64,000 nt of DNA, from assembly GCF_014201825.1 (NCBI RefSeq), contig NZ_JACHFJ010000002.1, positions 62,001 through 126,000 on the forward strand, given 5' to 3'. The notes under the pieces were generated by a model. The model saw nothing but the letters and a program-made list of their open reading frames with translations, made no database searches and was not told the DNA's origin. Below are positions 1-8,582 of this stretch, in pieces. The translations under genes and the position numbers were made by a program. The DNA comes from Acidocella aromatica. Lineage in GTDB: Bacteria; Pseudomonadota; Alphaproteobacteria; Acetobacterales; Acetobacteraceae. Positions within the stretch are counted from its first letter, which is position 1. Every line of letters starts with the position of its first letter.

Positions 1-1437
1 GACGCGCTGCAGGAAGGCGTCGACGCGCTGAACAAACGCGCCCTCGACCTTGGCTACGCCTTCGCCCAGGTGAACCCGCAGGTGCATACCGATCCCACGA
101 CCAAGAAGATCGATATCACCCTCAACGTGGTCAATGGGCCGCATGTTTACATCCAGCGCATCGACATCACCGGCAACACCCGTACCGAGGATAAGGTCAT
201 CCGCCGCGAGCTGACCGTGGCCGAGGGCGATGCCTACAACCAGAGCAAGATCGACGACTCCACCCGCCACCTGAAGAATCTCGGGTTCTTCAAGGACGAA
301 AAGTTCTCCACGAGCCCCGGCACCACGCAGCAGCAGGTTGTGCTCAACACCCAGGTTACCGAGCAGGCCACCGGCCAGTTCTCGCTGGGCGGCGGTTACT
401 CCTCCAGCCTTGGGGCGCTGCTCAATACCGGCCTCAGCCAGAACAACTTCATCGGCACCGGCGTCAACGCCTCCGTCAACGCGATGATCGCCCAGCGTGG
501 CACGCAGATTAACCTTGGTGTCACCGACCCGTATTTCCTCGACCGCAACTTGATCGCGGGCGTGGACATCTTCCGTACGGTCACGGACTCCTACACTGGT
601 ACCGGGCAGTCCTACTCCTATGCCGAAAGCAGCATGGGCGCCGATGTCCGCCTTGGTTACCGCTTCAACGATTACGTGAGCCAGAACTTTACCTATACGT
701 TCAGCCGCCGCGATCTTTACAATATCCCGACGACGAGCAGCGCCAACATCTACCTGCAGAACGAGCAGGGCGTGACCACCTTGTCGCAGCTCAGCCAGAC
801 GCTAAGCTTCGATTACGTGGATGACGACCAGCACCCCACCTCCGGCCTGCTGCTGCGTCTCACCACTGATTTCGCCGGTGCGGGCGGGTCGGCCAAGTAC
901 GTCCGCTTCAGCCCGGATGTCGCCTATTACATCCCGCTCGAACATGTGTTCGGCAACAAGGCCTGGGTGATGAAGCTCTCCGGTACGGCCGGTTATCTCG
1001 CGGAGATAGAGGGCTACAAGACCAAAATCCAGGACAACTTCTTCCTTGGTGGCGACAATCTGCGCGGCTTCGCCGATGGCGGCGTCGGCCCCTATGCCGA
1101 GCCAGTCACGGTGGGCGGCGTGCAGAAGAGCTACGGCGGCCAGATCGGCGGCCGATATATGTGGACGGCGTCGGCGGAAATGCATTTCCCGCTGCCCGTT
1201 TCGCCCGATCTCGGCGTCTCCGGCTTCGCGTTTGTCGATGCCGGTTCGCTCTGGGGCGCGCGCGCGGTCCAGGGTTATCCGCTGCTCGATTATTCGGGAC
1301 CGCGTGTCTCCGCGGGTGTCGGTGTGTCCTGGAACACCCCGTTCGGCCTGATCAACCTCTCTTTGGCGGACCCGTTTATCAAGAAGCCGGGTGACCAGAC
1401 CCAGCAATTCCGCATTTCCTTCGGAACGCAGTTCTAA
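1..1437 (+). CDS. bamA: Outer membrane protein assembly factor BamA (5' end missing)
   Basis: BamA is the essential barrel of the BAM complex, which folds and inserts beta-barrel proteins into the outer membrane. The reading frame is open from base 1, so the signal peptide and first POTRA domains lie outside the window. What is visible is the end of one POTRA, a complete last POTRA (about residues 35-105 of the fragment, with GNTRTEDKVIRRE and LKNLGFF), and a 16-strand-type barrel. The loop-6 signature appears as LRGF within GGDNLRGFADGG. The protein ends in Phe (FRISFGTQF), the usual outer-membrane beta-signal. It is followed by skp and lpxD, the conserved bamA-skp-lpxD-fabZ-lpxA order. Identification is firm. 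Confidence 0.97.
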   Translation, partial: DALQEGVDALNKRALDLGYAFAQVNPQVHTDPTTKKIDITLNVVNGPHVYIQRIDITGNTRTEDKVIRRELTVAEGDAYNQSKIDDSTRHLKNLGFFKDEKFSTSPGTTQQQVVLNTQVTEQATGQFSLGGGYSSSLGALLNTGLSQNNFIGTGVNASVNAMIAQRGTQINLGVTDPYFLDRNLIAGVDIFRTVTDSYTGTGQSYSYAESSMGADVRLGYRFNDYVSQNFTYTFSRRDLYNIPTTSSANIYLQNEQGVTTLSQLSQTLSFDYVDDDQHPTSGLLLRLTTDFAGAGGSAKYVRFSPDVAYYIPLEHVFGNKAWVMKLSGTAGYLAEIEGYKTKIQDNFFLGGDNLRGFADGGVGPYAEPVTVGGVQKSYGGQIGGRYMWTASAEMHFPLPVSPDLGVSGFAFVDAGSLWGARAVQGYPLLDYSGPRVSAGVGVSWNTPFGLINLSLADPFIKKPGDQTQQFRISFGTQF

Positions 1438-1461
1438 TTCTTTTTGCTACGAGGTTTCTCC

Positions 1462-2232
1462 GTGTCACGTTTTTCCCGCTACTCCATCGTTCTGCCGTTC
1501 TTGACCTTCGGCATCGCCCCGGCGGCGCATGCGCAGTCGTCCTCGGGCTATTTCATCCCGCCCAGCGCCCAGCAGCAGAGCGCTCCGGCTGCGCCCGCGC
1601 CGAAGCCCGCCCCTGCGCCGCAGGTCCAGGCCGCGCAGCCCCAGCCGCAGCAGCCGCAAGTGCCCAACCTGCCGGCCCTGCCGCCCGAGCCCGCGCCGCC
1701 GACGGCCGTGATCGGCGTGCTCTCCGTGCCGGAAGTGATGCAGAAATCCACCGCCGCCCAGGGCGTGCAGGCCGAAATCCAGAAGCGTCAGGCCGAGCTC
1801 GGCAAGGAAGCCCAGGCGGCCCGCACCAAGATCGAAGCCGAGCAGCAGGCCATTCTGGCGCAGCGCGGCAAGGTTTCCGACGCTCAGCTCGAAGCCAAGG
1901 AGCAGGCGCTGCGTGATGAGATCGCTGCCACGCAGACCAAGTTCCAGCAGAAGAACCAAGCCATCCAGAACTCCGGCCAGCAGGCGCTGGGGCAGGTTGA
2001 GGCTGAGCTGATCGCCATCATTCGCCAGGAGGCTCAGGCTCATGGCATGAACCTGATCTTGCATCGTGAGCAGGTGGCGCTGAACGTCGCCGCCTTCGAC
2101 ATCACCGGCGAGGCCGCCGCCGAGCTGAACAAGCTGCTGCCCAGCGTGAAGGTGCCGCCCTCCGTCGTGACCCCCGGCATGGCCGTGAACCCGCCGGACC
2201 AGGGCCCCGACGGGCAAGGCTTCGGCCAGTAA
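1462..2232 (+). CDS. skp: Periplasmic chaperone Skp/OmpH family
   Basis: Skp holds unfolded outer-membrane proteins in the periplasm for delivery to BamA. I chose the GTG at 1462 (256 aa) because CGAGG lies about seven bases upstream and translation gives a clean signal peptide ending AAHAQS. A TTG at 1444 in the same frame is less likely. After the signal comes a Pro/Ala/Gln-rich stretch of about 50 residues, unusual in length for Skp. Next is a beta-strand segment (AVIGVLSVPEVMQKS) and a long charged coiled coil (roughly residues 85-180), the tentacle of the family, then a short C-terminal core and a Pro-rich tail. Skp of E. coli is about 160 aa, so the extra length is low-complexity sequence. 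Confidence 0.88.
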   Translation: MSRFSRYSIVLPFLTFGIAPAAHAQSSSGYFIPPSAQQQSAPAAPAPKPAPAPQVQAAQPQPQQPQVPNLPALPPEPAPPTAVIGVLSVPEVMQKSTAAQGVQAEIQKRQAELGKEAQAARTKIEAEQQAILAQRGKVSDAQLEAKEQALRDEIAATQTKFQQKNQAIQNSGQQALGQVEAELIAIIRQEAQAHGMNLILHREQVALNVAAFDITGEAAAELNKLLPSVKVPPSVVTPGMAVNPPDQGPDGQGFGQ

Positions 2233-2241
2233 GGCGGATAG

Positions 2242-3294
2242 ATGCAGGAGAGCGCCAAACCCGGTGACGCCCGCTTCTTCCGGCGCACCGGGCCGCACAG
2301 CCTTGGCAGGATCGCGGAACTGCTCGGCGTGCAAGCCGCCGAGCCGGAGCGGTTGATCCACGGCGTGGCCCCGCTGCAAAGCGCGGGGCCCGAGGATGTC
2401 AGCTTCCTCGATAACCGCCGCTATGCCGGGCTGCTTGCCGCTACCAAGGCGGGGGCGGTGATCCTGCATCCCGATTTCGCGGATAAGGTGCCCCAGGGCT
2501 GCGTCGCGCTCATCACGCCCGAGCCTTATGTCGGCTGGGCCAAAGTCTCGGCGCTGTTTTTCCCGTTCCCGGAGGCTACGCCCGGGCAGCATCCCTCCGC
2601 GATCGTCGATCCTTCAGCAATTATCGACCCCACTGCCGAGATCGGCCCTGGAGCTGTGATTTCGGCCGGGGCGGAGGTTGGCGCGGGGAGCAGCATTGGC
2701 GCGCTGGCTTATGTCGGGCCGGGCGTGGTGGTGGGCAGGAATTGCCGTATCCACCCGCAGGTTACCATTTCTCACGCCATTCTGGGCGACCGCGTGGTGC
2801 TGTATCCGGGAGCGCGCATCGGGCAGGATGGGTTCGGTTTCGCCATTTCGAAGACTGGCTTCACGCCTGTGCCGCAGCTGGGCCGCGTGATTATTGGCGA
2901 TGGAGCCGAAATCGGGGCCAATTCCACCATCGACCGCGGCTCCGCCCAGGATACGGTGATCGGTCCGGGCGTGCATGTCGATAACCTCGTGCAGCTTGGC
3001 CATAACGTGAATGTTGGCGCGAATTCGGTGATCGTGGCGCAGGCCGGCGTCTCCGGCTCCACGCAGATCGGCCCGGGGGTGATGATCGCGGCTCAGGCGG
3101 GACTGACCGGGCATCTGACCATTGGTGCCGGGGCGCGCATCGGCGCGCAGTCGGGCGTGATGCAGGACGTGCCGGCGGGCGAGGAGGTGCTCGGCGCACC
3201 GGCCCAGAACGCGAAGGCATTTTTCCGCGAGGTGCTGACCTTGCGTAAACTGGCGCAGAATGCGCGCAAAGGACCCAAGACAGGAACTGAATGA
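2242..3294 (+). CDS. lpxD: UDP-3-O-(3-hydroxyacyl)glucosamine N-acyltransferase LpxD
   Basis: LpxD adds the second hydroxyacyl chain, from acyl-ACP, in lipid A synthesis (third step of the Raetz pathway). The 350-residue protein has an N-terminal uridine-binding domain (about 1-105, including [13 protein letters not shown]) and a long left-handed beta-helix of hexapeptide repeats (about 110-310). The catalytic histidine is His254 in QLGHNVNVG. The ATG at 2242 follows an AAGG ribosome site. The stop codon overlaps the fabZ start (ATGA at 3291-3294), so the two are translationally coupled. Length and order match other Gram-negative loci. Confidence 0.96.
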   Translation: MQESAKPGDARFFRRTGPHSLGRIAELLGVQAAEPERLIHGVAPLQSAGPEDVSFLDNRRYAGLLAATKAGAVILHPDFADKVPQGCVALITPEPYVGWAKVSALFFPFPEATPGQHPSAIVDPSAIIDPTAEIGPGAVISAGAEVGAGSSIGALAYVGPGVVVGRNCRIHPQVTISHAILGDRVVLYPGARIGQDGFGFAISKTGFTPVPQLGRVIIGDGAEIGANSTIDRGSAQDTVIGPGVHVDNLVQLGHNVNVGANSVIVAQAGVSGSTQIGPGVMIAAQAGLTGHLTIGAGARIGAQSGVMQDVPAGEEVLGAPAQNAKAFFREVLTLRKLAQNARKGPKTGTE

Positions 3295-3785
3295 TGACTA
3301 ACGAGACCCAGGACCAGCTTCCGGCGGTGGATGTGCCGCTGATCGAGACCAAGCAGATCCTGACGATGATCCCGCACCGCTACCCGTTCCTGCTGGTGGA
3401 CCGGGTGATCGACGTGCGCAAGGATCACTCCGCCACCGGTGTGAAGAACGTGTCGATGAACGAGCCGTTCTTTCAGGGCCATTTCCCCGGCCATCCGGTG
3501 ATGCCGGGCGTGCTGATCGTGGAGAGCATGGCGCAGACCGCCGCCGTGCTGGTGATTTCCACCCTTGGGCCCGAGGCCGGGATCCCGGTGGTGTATTTCA
3601 TGTCCATCGAGAACGCGAAGTTCCGCAAACCGGTCACGCCGGGCGATGTGCTGCACCTTACCCTCACCAAGGACCGCCGCCGTGGCCAGGTTTGGCGTTT
3701 CAGCGGTGTTGCCCGCGTCGATGGCGTGGTGGTGGCGGAAGCTTCCATAACGGCCATGATCATGGACCAGGTGAAGCCAGTTTAA
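3291..3785 (+). CDS. fabZ: 3-hydroxyacyl-ACP dehydratase FabZ
   Basis: FabZ dehydrates 3-hydroxyacyl-ACP to trans-2-enoyl-ACP in fatty acid elongation. It competes with LpxA and LpxD for hydroxyacyl-ACP, which explains its place between them. The 164-aa hot-dog-fold protein shows the family segments [11 protein letters not shown], the catalytic His in [12 protein letters not shown] and the catalytic Glu in [10 protein letters not shown]. The start overlaps the end of lpxD by four bases; a second ATG follows directly (3294), so the first residue is uncertain by one codon. A spacer of 112 bases separates it from lpxA. Confidence 0.96.
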   Translation: MMTNETQDQLPAVDVPLIETKQILTMIPHRYPFLLVDRVIDVRKDHSATGVKNVSMNEPFFQGHFPGHPVMPGVLIVESMAQTAAVLVISTLGPEAGIPVVYFMSIENAKFRKPVTPGDVLHLTLTKDRRRGQVWRFSGVARVDGVVVAEASITAMIMDQVKPV

Positions 3786-3897
3786 GGTTTACAATCAAAG
3801 GCTTCCGGAGAAATATCCGGTAACAATGATTGACTTGGCCGCGCTGCCCCCGCCGCGTAGAGCGGAGGCAGACGAATAAGCAGGGCCGGCAGAGACA

Positions 3898-4722
3898 ATG
3901 GACAATATGGCGCAGACTGAAATCCACCCCACCGCCGTTATCTCGCCCGGGGCGGAGTTGGGGCAGGGAGTGAAGATCGGCCCATTCTGCACCATCGGCC
4001 CCCATGTGGTGCTGGAGGACGGCGTTACCCTGGTCTCGCATGTCGCCGTCGATGGTCGCACGCGGCTGGGGGCGGGGGTTAAGCTGTTCCCCTTCTGCAC
4101 CGTGGGACTGGAGCCGCAGGACCTGAAATACAAGGGCGAGGACACCGAGACGGTGATCGGCCCGCGCACGCAGATCCGCGAGCACGCCTCCATCCATCGT
4201 GGCACCGTCACCGGCACCGGCGTTACCAAGATTGGCGCGGACTGCCTGCTGATGGCGACTGTCCATGTGGCGCATGATTGCGTGCTGGGCGATGGTGTTA
4301 TCATCTCCAACAACGTGGCGCTGGGCGGGCATGTCGAGATCGGCGACCGCGCCGTGATCGGCGGCAATGCGGCGGCGCTGCAATTCGTGCGTATCGGCGC
4401 GGGGGCGATGATCGGCGGGCTGACTGGGGTCACTCGCGATATCATCCCTTATGCCCGCGTGTTTGGTACCCGCGCCGAACTGCTGGGGCTGAACCTGATC
4501 GGACTGCGCCGCCGGGGGCTGGACAAGGCCCAGGTGCAGGCCATCAACGCCGCCTATAAATTCCTGTTCACCGGCCCCGGTGTGTTCGCCGAGCGCGTGG
4601 CCCAGGCCCGCGAGGCTTTTGCCGACCAGCCTTATGTGCAGGAGATTCTCGCCTTCATCGCCACCCCCTCGAAGCACGGTATTCTTACCAATGTGGCCGG
4701 TGCGGGCGATGATGAGGGCTGA
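3898..4722 (+). CDS. lpxA: UDP-N-acetylglucosamine acyltransferase LpxA
   Basis: LpxA catalyses the first step of lipid A synthesis, transfer of a 3-hydroxyacyl chain from ACP to UDP-GlcNAc. The 274-aa protein is a left-handed beta-helix of hexapeptide repeats for about 190 residues, followed by an alpha-helical C-terminal part (LNLIGLRRRGLDKAQV and onward). The catalytic histidine is in VHVAHDCVLGDG. Two possible starts (ATG at 3898 and 3907) lie close together; the first is given. The stop codon abuts the GTG start of lpxI (TGAGTG), indicating coupling. Confidence 0.96.
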   Translation: MDNMAQTEIHPTAVISPGAELGQGVKIGPFCTIGPHVVLEDGVTLVSHVAVDGRTRLGAGVKLFPFCTVGLEPQDLKYKGEDTETVIGPRTQIREHASIHRGTVTGTGVTKIGADCLLMATVHVAHDCVLGDGVIISNNVALGGHVEIGDRAVIGGNAAALQFVRIGAGAMIGGLTGVTRDIIPYARVFGTRAELLGLNLIGLRRRGLDKAQVQAINAAYKFLFTGPGVFAERVAQAREAFADQPYVQEILAFIATPSKHGILTNVAGAGDDEG

Positions 4723-5541
4723 GTGAGCACGCCGCTCGGGATCATCGCGGGCGGCGGGCCGCTGCCGGGGCAGGTGGCCGAGGCGGCGCAGGCGGCCGGG
4801 CGATCTGTGTTCATTGCTGGTATTGAAGGCTATGCCGAGCAGGATGTGCTGCGGCCCTTCGCGCATAAATTCTTTCGTTTGGGCGCCATCGGCGCCATGA
4901 TTCGCGCCTTCCGTGAGAAGGGCTGCACCGATCTGGTGATGATCGGGCCGGTGAAACGTCCTTCCTTCCTCTCCCTACGCCCGGATGCCGAGGGAGCGCG
5001 GCTGCTTGCGCGCGTTGGCAAGGCGGCATTCTTGGGCGATGATGGGCTGCTCGCCGCCATTGTCCGCGTGCTCTCGGATGAGGGGTTTCGCGTGCTCGGC
5101 GCGCACGAAATCATGACCGACGTTTTGGCGCCTGAGGGGCAGCTGACCAAAGCCGCGCCAGATGCGTCCGCCATGGCGGACATTGCCCGCGGCGTATCGG
5201 TGCTGAAGCTCATCGGCGCTGCCGATGTCGGTCAGGCCTGCGTGGTGCAGCAGGGCATTGTGCTCGCGGTGGAGACCGTGGAGGGCACGGATGCCATGCT
5301 TTCCCGCATACCAGCCGTGACACGGCCGGGTCCGGCCGGGGTGTTGGTAAAGCTCGCCAAGCCAGGGCAAGAGCGCCGGGCAGACCTGCCAACCATTGGT
5401 CCCGCCACGATTCGTCATGCACGGCAAGCAGGGCTGTGCGGTATTGCCTTCGAAGCGGGCGGTACGATTCTGGCTGATAAAATGTTAACGATTGCGTTGG
5501 CGGAGCAAGAGGGGTTTTTTCTTCTCGGCGTTCATCCTTAA
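4723..5541 (+). CDS. lpxI: UDP-2,3-diacylglucosamine diphosphatase LpxI
   Basis: LpxI hydrolyses UDP-2,3-diacylglucosamine to lipid X and UMP. It is the alphaproteobacterial replacement for LpxH and is unrelated to it. The 272-aa protein (DUF1009 family) has the N-terminal glycine-rich motif GIIAGGGPLPGQV and a conserved MIGPVKRPSF segment. The C-terminal catalytic domain includes VLVKLAKPGQERRADLPTIG and GIAFEAGGTI. The start is a GTG directly after the lpxA stop. Its presence directly after lpxA supports the family call and an alphaproteobacterial host. Confidence 0.93.
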   Translation: MSTPLGIIAGGGPLPGQVAEAAQAAGRSVFIAGIEGYAEQDVLRPFAHKFFRLGAIGAMIRAFREKGCTDLVMIGPVKRPSFLSLRPDAEGARLLARVGKAAFLGDDGLLAAIVRVLSDEGFRVLGAHEIMTDVLAPEGQLTKAAPDASAMADIARGVSVLKLIGAADVGQACVVQQGIVLAVETVEGTDAMLSRIPAVTRPGPAGVLVKLAKPGQERRADLPTIGPATIRHARQAGLCGIAFEAGGTILADKMLTIALAEQEGFFLLGVHP

Positions 5542-5568
5542 ATGGGGATAGGACAAGGAGGCTGATAT

Positions 5569-5967
5569 ATGAGCGATTTTTCTTATCTGCATACCATGCT
5601 TCGGGTCGGAAACCTGGAGCGGAGCATTGCCTTCTACACGAAGCTGCTTGGGATGAAGGAACTGCGCCGCGCTGATTTCCCGGACGGCAAGTTCACGCTT
5701 GTTTTCCTTGGCTATGGCGGCGAGGACACCCACACCGTGCTGGAACTCACCTACAATTATGGTGTCGAGCATTACGAGCAGGGCACGGCCTTCGGGCATC
5801 TGGCTCTGGGCGTGCCGGATATTTACGCCACCTGCGAGAAGCTGCGCGCCTCAGGCGCCAAGATCACCCGCGAGCCCGGCCCGATGAAATTCGGGACCAC
5901 TGTCATTGCTTTCATCGAGGATCCGGATGGCTACAAGATTGAGCTGATCGAACGTAGGCCCGCATAA
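5569..5967 (+). CDS. gloA: Lactoylglutathione lyase (glyoxalase I)
   Basis: Glyoxalase I converts the methylglyoxal-glutathione hemithioacetal to S-lactoylglutathione. The 132-aa protein has the two paired beta-alpha-beta-beta-beta modules of the vicinal oxygen chelate fold. Expected metal ligands are visible: His in [10 protein letters not shown], Glu in HTVLELTYN, His in FGHLALGV and Glu in YKIELIE. A near-perfect AAGGAGG ribosome site lies before the ATG. It follows the Lpx operon but has its own spacer of 27 bases. The MBL-fold hydrolase at 49284 could serve the next step. Confidence 0.95.
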   Translation: MSDFSYLHTMLRVGNLERSIAFYTKLLGMKELRRADFPDGKFTLVFLGYGGEDTHTVLELTYNYGVEHYEQGTAFGHLALGVPDIYATCEKLRASGAKITREPGPMKFGTTVIAFIEDPDGYKIELIERRPA

Positions 5968-5968
5968 A

Positions 5969-7177
5969 ATGCTCTCATTCGCCCAGCTCCTGGCCAAGAC
6001 GATCCACTTTGCCGATAAGGTCGTTCCCTCATCTTGCCTGCCCTCTACCGAACCTGAGACGCTGATCGCCGCTGCGCGTGCCAATCCTTCCCCGGCCTCC
6101 CGCGAAGGGCTGAAGCAGTTGATGGCCTCGATCGGGGGGGAATCGGATCTCTGCCTGTTCGGCAAACTCTCGCTCCGCTGGGATATGATCCGCTTGCTCA
6201 AGAACGCGCAGATGATCGAGGATGCCCACCGCACGAATCCGGCGCTGGGTGCTGCACCAGTCAAGGCGCCGCTGTTCATCCTGGGCCTGCCGCGCTCCGG
6301 CACAACCTTCCTGCACAGCCTAATGGCCGAGGACGGGCAGATCTTGGTGCCGCGCAACTGGCAGACCATGTTCCCGGCGCCGCGCCCGGCCGGGTTCGAC
6401 CCTGCCAGGGATAAGCGCGTGCGCGCAGTGAACCGGCAGTTGCAGCTTTTTGCCGGTCTGGCGCCGGGGTTCCGGGAAATGCACCCGATCACCGCCGACA
6501 GCCCGCAGGAGTGCAGCGAGATCACTTCGCATGTGTTCCAGAGCCTGCGCTTCGATTCGACGCACCGGGTGCCTTCCTATTTTAATTGGCTGGAGGCGCA
6601 CGGACATGACGATGCCTTCCGCTTCCACAAGCAATTCCTGCAATTCCTGCAGAATGGCATGCCGGGGCGCTGGGTGCTGAAATGCCCGGATCATACCTTC
6701 ACCCTCGATTCGATCCTGAAGATTTATCCGGACGCCCGATTCGTCATCGTGCATCGTGACCCGATCGCCGTGCTCGGCTCAGTCGCGCATCTCACCGAGG
6801 TGCTGCGCCGGCCCTTCCTGAATAATATCGACGCTGGTGAGATCGGCGCGCAGGTGGCGGCCCGCTGGACCCAGGGGGCGAATCTGCTGCTGGCCTTCGA
6901 CCAGCGTGCCGATGTGCCGCCCGAGCGGAAGTTCCATCTGCACTATGAGGAACTGGTGGCGGCTCCGCTGGCGGCCATTACGCGAATTTACGCGCATTTC
7001 GACATGCCCCTAGGCGGCGAGGCTTTGGCGGCCATGTCTCGGCAATGTGAGGCACGCCCACGCGGCGGCTATGGCAAGCATGCCCCGTACCGGCTGGAGA
7101 ATTTCAAGCTCAATAGGCCGGCGTTGCAGGCTGCTTTTGCGCCCTATGTGCAGCAATACTGCCAAGCGCCGCGGTAG
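5969..7177 (+). CDS. Sulfotransferase family protein
   Basis: The 402-residue protein carries the PAPS 5'-phosphosulfate loop LGLPRSGTTFLHSLM (about residues 104-118). A second conserved element, RFVIVHRDPIAVLGSV (about 255-270), matches the 3'-phosphate binding region. These place it in the bacterial sulfotransferase family (Sulfotransfer_3 type), which moves sulfate from PAPS to a hydroxyl group. The acceptor cannot be told from sequence. It starts two bases after gloA stops, so it is probably co-transcribed. No signal peptide is seen. No PAPS synthesis genes are in the window. Confidence 0.82.
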   Translation: MLSFAQLLAKTIHFADKVVPSSCLPSTEPETLIAAARANPSPASREGLKQLMASIGGESDLCLFGKLSLRWDMIRLLKNAQMIEDAHRTNPALGAAPVKAPLFILGLPRSGTTFLHSLMAEDGQILVPRNWQTMFPAPRPAGFDPARDKRVRAVNRQLQLFAGLAPGFREMHPITADSPQECSEITSHVFQSLRFDSTHRVPSYFNWLEAHGHDDAFRFHKQFLQFLQNGMPGRWVLKCPDHTFTLDSILKIYPDARFVIVHRDPIAVLGSVAHLTEVLRRPFLNNIDAGEIGAQVAARWTQGANLLLAFDQRADVPPERKFHLHYEELVAAPLAAITRIYAHFDMPLGGEALAAMSRQCEARPRGGYGKHAPYRLENFKLNRPALQAAFAPYVQQYCQAPR

Positions 7178-7184
7178 TGAACGG

Positions 7185-7202
7185 CGCCGCCCAAGGGCGG
7201 CG
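7185..7202 (+). terminator. Hairpin after the sulfotransferase gene
   Basis: A seven-base GC-only stem (CGCCGCC pairing with GGCGGCG) with a four-base loop lies a few bases after the sulfotransferase stop. No T-run follows, so it is at best a weak intrinsic terminator or an RNA-stabilising hairpin. Confidence 0.35.
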
Positions 7203-7327
7203 TCACTCCAAAAACAGACTTGTCTCGAACACGGCATATGGCCGCGTGGAGTGCGTGCATGGCACTAACACAGTTACTCTCCCGCAAGGTGGAGTGTTCT
7301 GGTTAAAGTCATAATTTTTAAGGAAAG

Positions 7328-7403
7328 TGGCTCCCGAAGTAGGACTCGAACCTACGACCGAGCGATTAACAGTCGCTTGCTCTACCAACTGAGCTATTCG
7401 GGA
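7328..7403 (-). tRNA. tRNA-Asn (anticodon GTT)
   Basis: Read on the minus strand, the 76-base gene has a seven-pair acceptor stem (TCCCGAA with TTCGGGA), a D-arm with AGCTCAGTTGGTAGAGC, and a seven-base anticodon loop CTGTTAA holding GTT. It also has a T-arm with GGTTCGAGTCC, discriminator G and an encoded CCA. The clover-leaf is complete. Confidence 0.97.
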
Positions 7404-7418
7404 ACGGTTGGTGGACGC

Positions 7419-7448
7419 GCTATACATAATGATGATGAACCGCGTCAA
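7419..7448 (-). promoter_or_regulatory. Probable sigma-70 promoter of tRNA-Asn
   Basis: On the minus strand a TTGACG (7443-7448) and a TATAGC (7419-7424) are separated by 18 bases. The predicted start point falls about ten bases before the mature 5' end of tRNA-Asn at 7403. Placement and consensus both fit a housekeeping promoter. Confidence 0.6.
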
Positions 7449-7459
7449 CCCCACCCCAG

Positions 7460-7488
7460 TTGATTTCGCTGCGCAGCTCCCTTACACA
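7460..7488 (+). promoter_or_regulatory. Probable sigma-70 promoter of tRNA-Leu(CAA)
   Basis: TTGATT (7460-7465) and TACACA (7483-7488) are 17 bases apart and lie 12 bases before the tRNA-Leu gene. This suits a very short 5' leader. The -10 element is imperfect. Confidence 0.5.
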
Positions 7489-7500
7489 CTGAAACCGTCA

Positions 7501-7587
7501 GCGGGCGTGGTGGAACTGGTAGACGCGCCGGACTCAAAATCCGGTTCTGGCAACAGAGTGTCGGTTCGATTCCGACCGCCCGCACCA
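7501..7587 (+). tRNA. tRNA-Leu (anticodon CAA)
   Basis: The 87-base class II tRNA has acceptor stem GCGGGCG with CGCCCGC, the anticodon loop CTCAAAA holding CAA (reads UUG), a long variable arm, the T-loop GGTTCGATTCC, discriminator A and an encoded CCA at 7585-7587. The Tad locus begins about 110 bases downstream. Confidence 0.97.
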
Positions 7588-7699
7588 AGATCTTCCTGCA
7601 CAACTTTCTGTGAACAGTCTTTCGGCAGTAGCACGATTGCCGTAGAGCGTTACATTTAGAGTTGTCCACATGTGCAAAGGGCAAACGTCAGGGGGGATT

Positions 7700-7897
7700 A
7701 TGCTCGTGTCGAATGTTTGCCGGACCTTCGCCTCGGGGGGATGGAGTCTTGGAAAATTTCGCAAGGACCGGCGCGCAGTGACCGCGATAGAGTATGCTCT
7801 AATTGCGGTTATTATCGTGGTCGCGATGCTGGGAGGATTATCCATCATTGGCGGCAACCTCGCGGTCACATTCAACCAAGTTTCGTCGGAACTTTAA
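7700..7897 (+). CDS. flp: Flp/Fap family type IVb prepilin
   Basis: This is the major pilin subunit of the Tad pilus. I place the start at the ATG at 7700 (65 aa), which has GGGGGG upstream, rather than the ATG at 7670. A basic leader (KFRKDRR) precedes the processing site, then VTAIEYALIAVIIVVAMLGG, the hydrophobic stem with the invariant Glu5-Tyr6 pair of Flp pilins. The residue before the cleavage site is Ala, where Gly is usual. The predicted mature protein is about 39 residues. CpaA, encoded downstream, would cleave it. Confidence 0.9.
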   Translation: MLVSNVCRTFASGGWSLGKFRKDRRAVTAIEYALIAVIIVVAMLGGLSIIGGNLAVTFNQVSSEL

Positions 7898-8157
7898 GGC
7901 CGCCCCCGTTGCCCGGAGAGGTATGCTCGGCGACGCTGAATGACGGCCAAGTCGGCTATATTTAATTACTTTTAGGGAAATCCGGTTGCTGTCCCGGGGC
8001 GTGTCGGGGCGCATAATTTTTTGATAAAACAATGGATTGCTGAAATTTTCGGTGAAAATATCCGGGCGGTTGGCGGGTTGCTCTCCGGAACAATATAAGT
8101 AAAAATGTTAATTTAATTTCATCAATTTGTAGAGGGCAGATTCCCTGTCGCATTCTT

Positions 8158-8364
8158 TTGGCGTGTTTTGTTAGGAACTTGCCGTGGTTTTCTAACCTTG
8201 TTCGCGCTGTTCTGGTTCAAGAGTTCGCCAGTGACGGCCGTGCTATCGCGGCGATTGCATGCGCCCTGGGTGAGGCGCTGGTTGCCGCGATGATCAGCAG
8301 CGGGGTCGCCTTGCCCGGCTTCAAAGACTCCAGTAGCTTCAATAGCGTAGCATCAGGACTATAA
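8158..8364 (+). pseudogene. Degenerate second Flp-like pilin
   Basis: This 68-codon frame opens with TTG and has no convincing ribosome site. Its last 43 residues align without gaps to the last 43 of the Flp pilin just upstream, from DGRAIAAIACAL (versus DRRAVTAIEYAL) to FNSVASGL (versus FNQVSSEL), with both ending at the same point. By my count 14 of 43 are identical. The essential Glu-Tyr pair is replaced by Ala-Cys, and a Glu sits inside the hydrophobic segment, so it could not assemble as a normal pilin. It is either a decayed duplicate or a divergent pilin-like protein. Confidence 0.5.
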
Positions 8365-8530
8365 GGAGGGCGCTGCCATATCCGTGGTTGCCGAAAGGTG
8401 GCTATCGGGGAGTGGCGGCGGCTTGTTGTTGGCTGAAAGCGGTGCCGTGTTAGGCGGCAACGTTTGGACTGTGTGCCTTGTTGTTGGTTTTTTGTTAAAA
8501 AGGGCGTTTTGGCGCGGTTTGAGGCAAAAG

Positions 8531-8582
8531 ATTGCAAGACTTTAAAGCTTCGGTGCGCTATTGTGTTGACATTGCAATACTT
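8531..8582 (+). repeat. Direct repeat upstream of cpaA, possible regulator site
   Basis: ATTGCAAGACTT at 8531-8542 and ATTGCAATACTT at 8571-8582 match at 11 of 12 bases. They are spaced exactly 40 bases apart, about four helical turns. A TTGACA overlaps the second copy (8566-8571) but lacks a good -10 partner. The arrangement suits a transcription factor binding on one face of the DNA upstream of the tad operon. The factor is not known. Confidence 0.4.
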
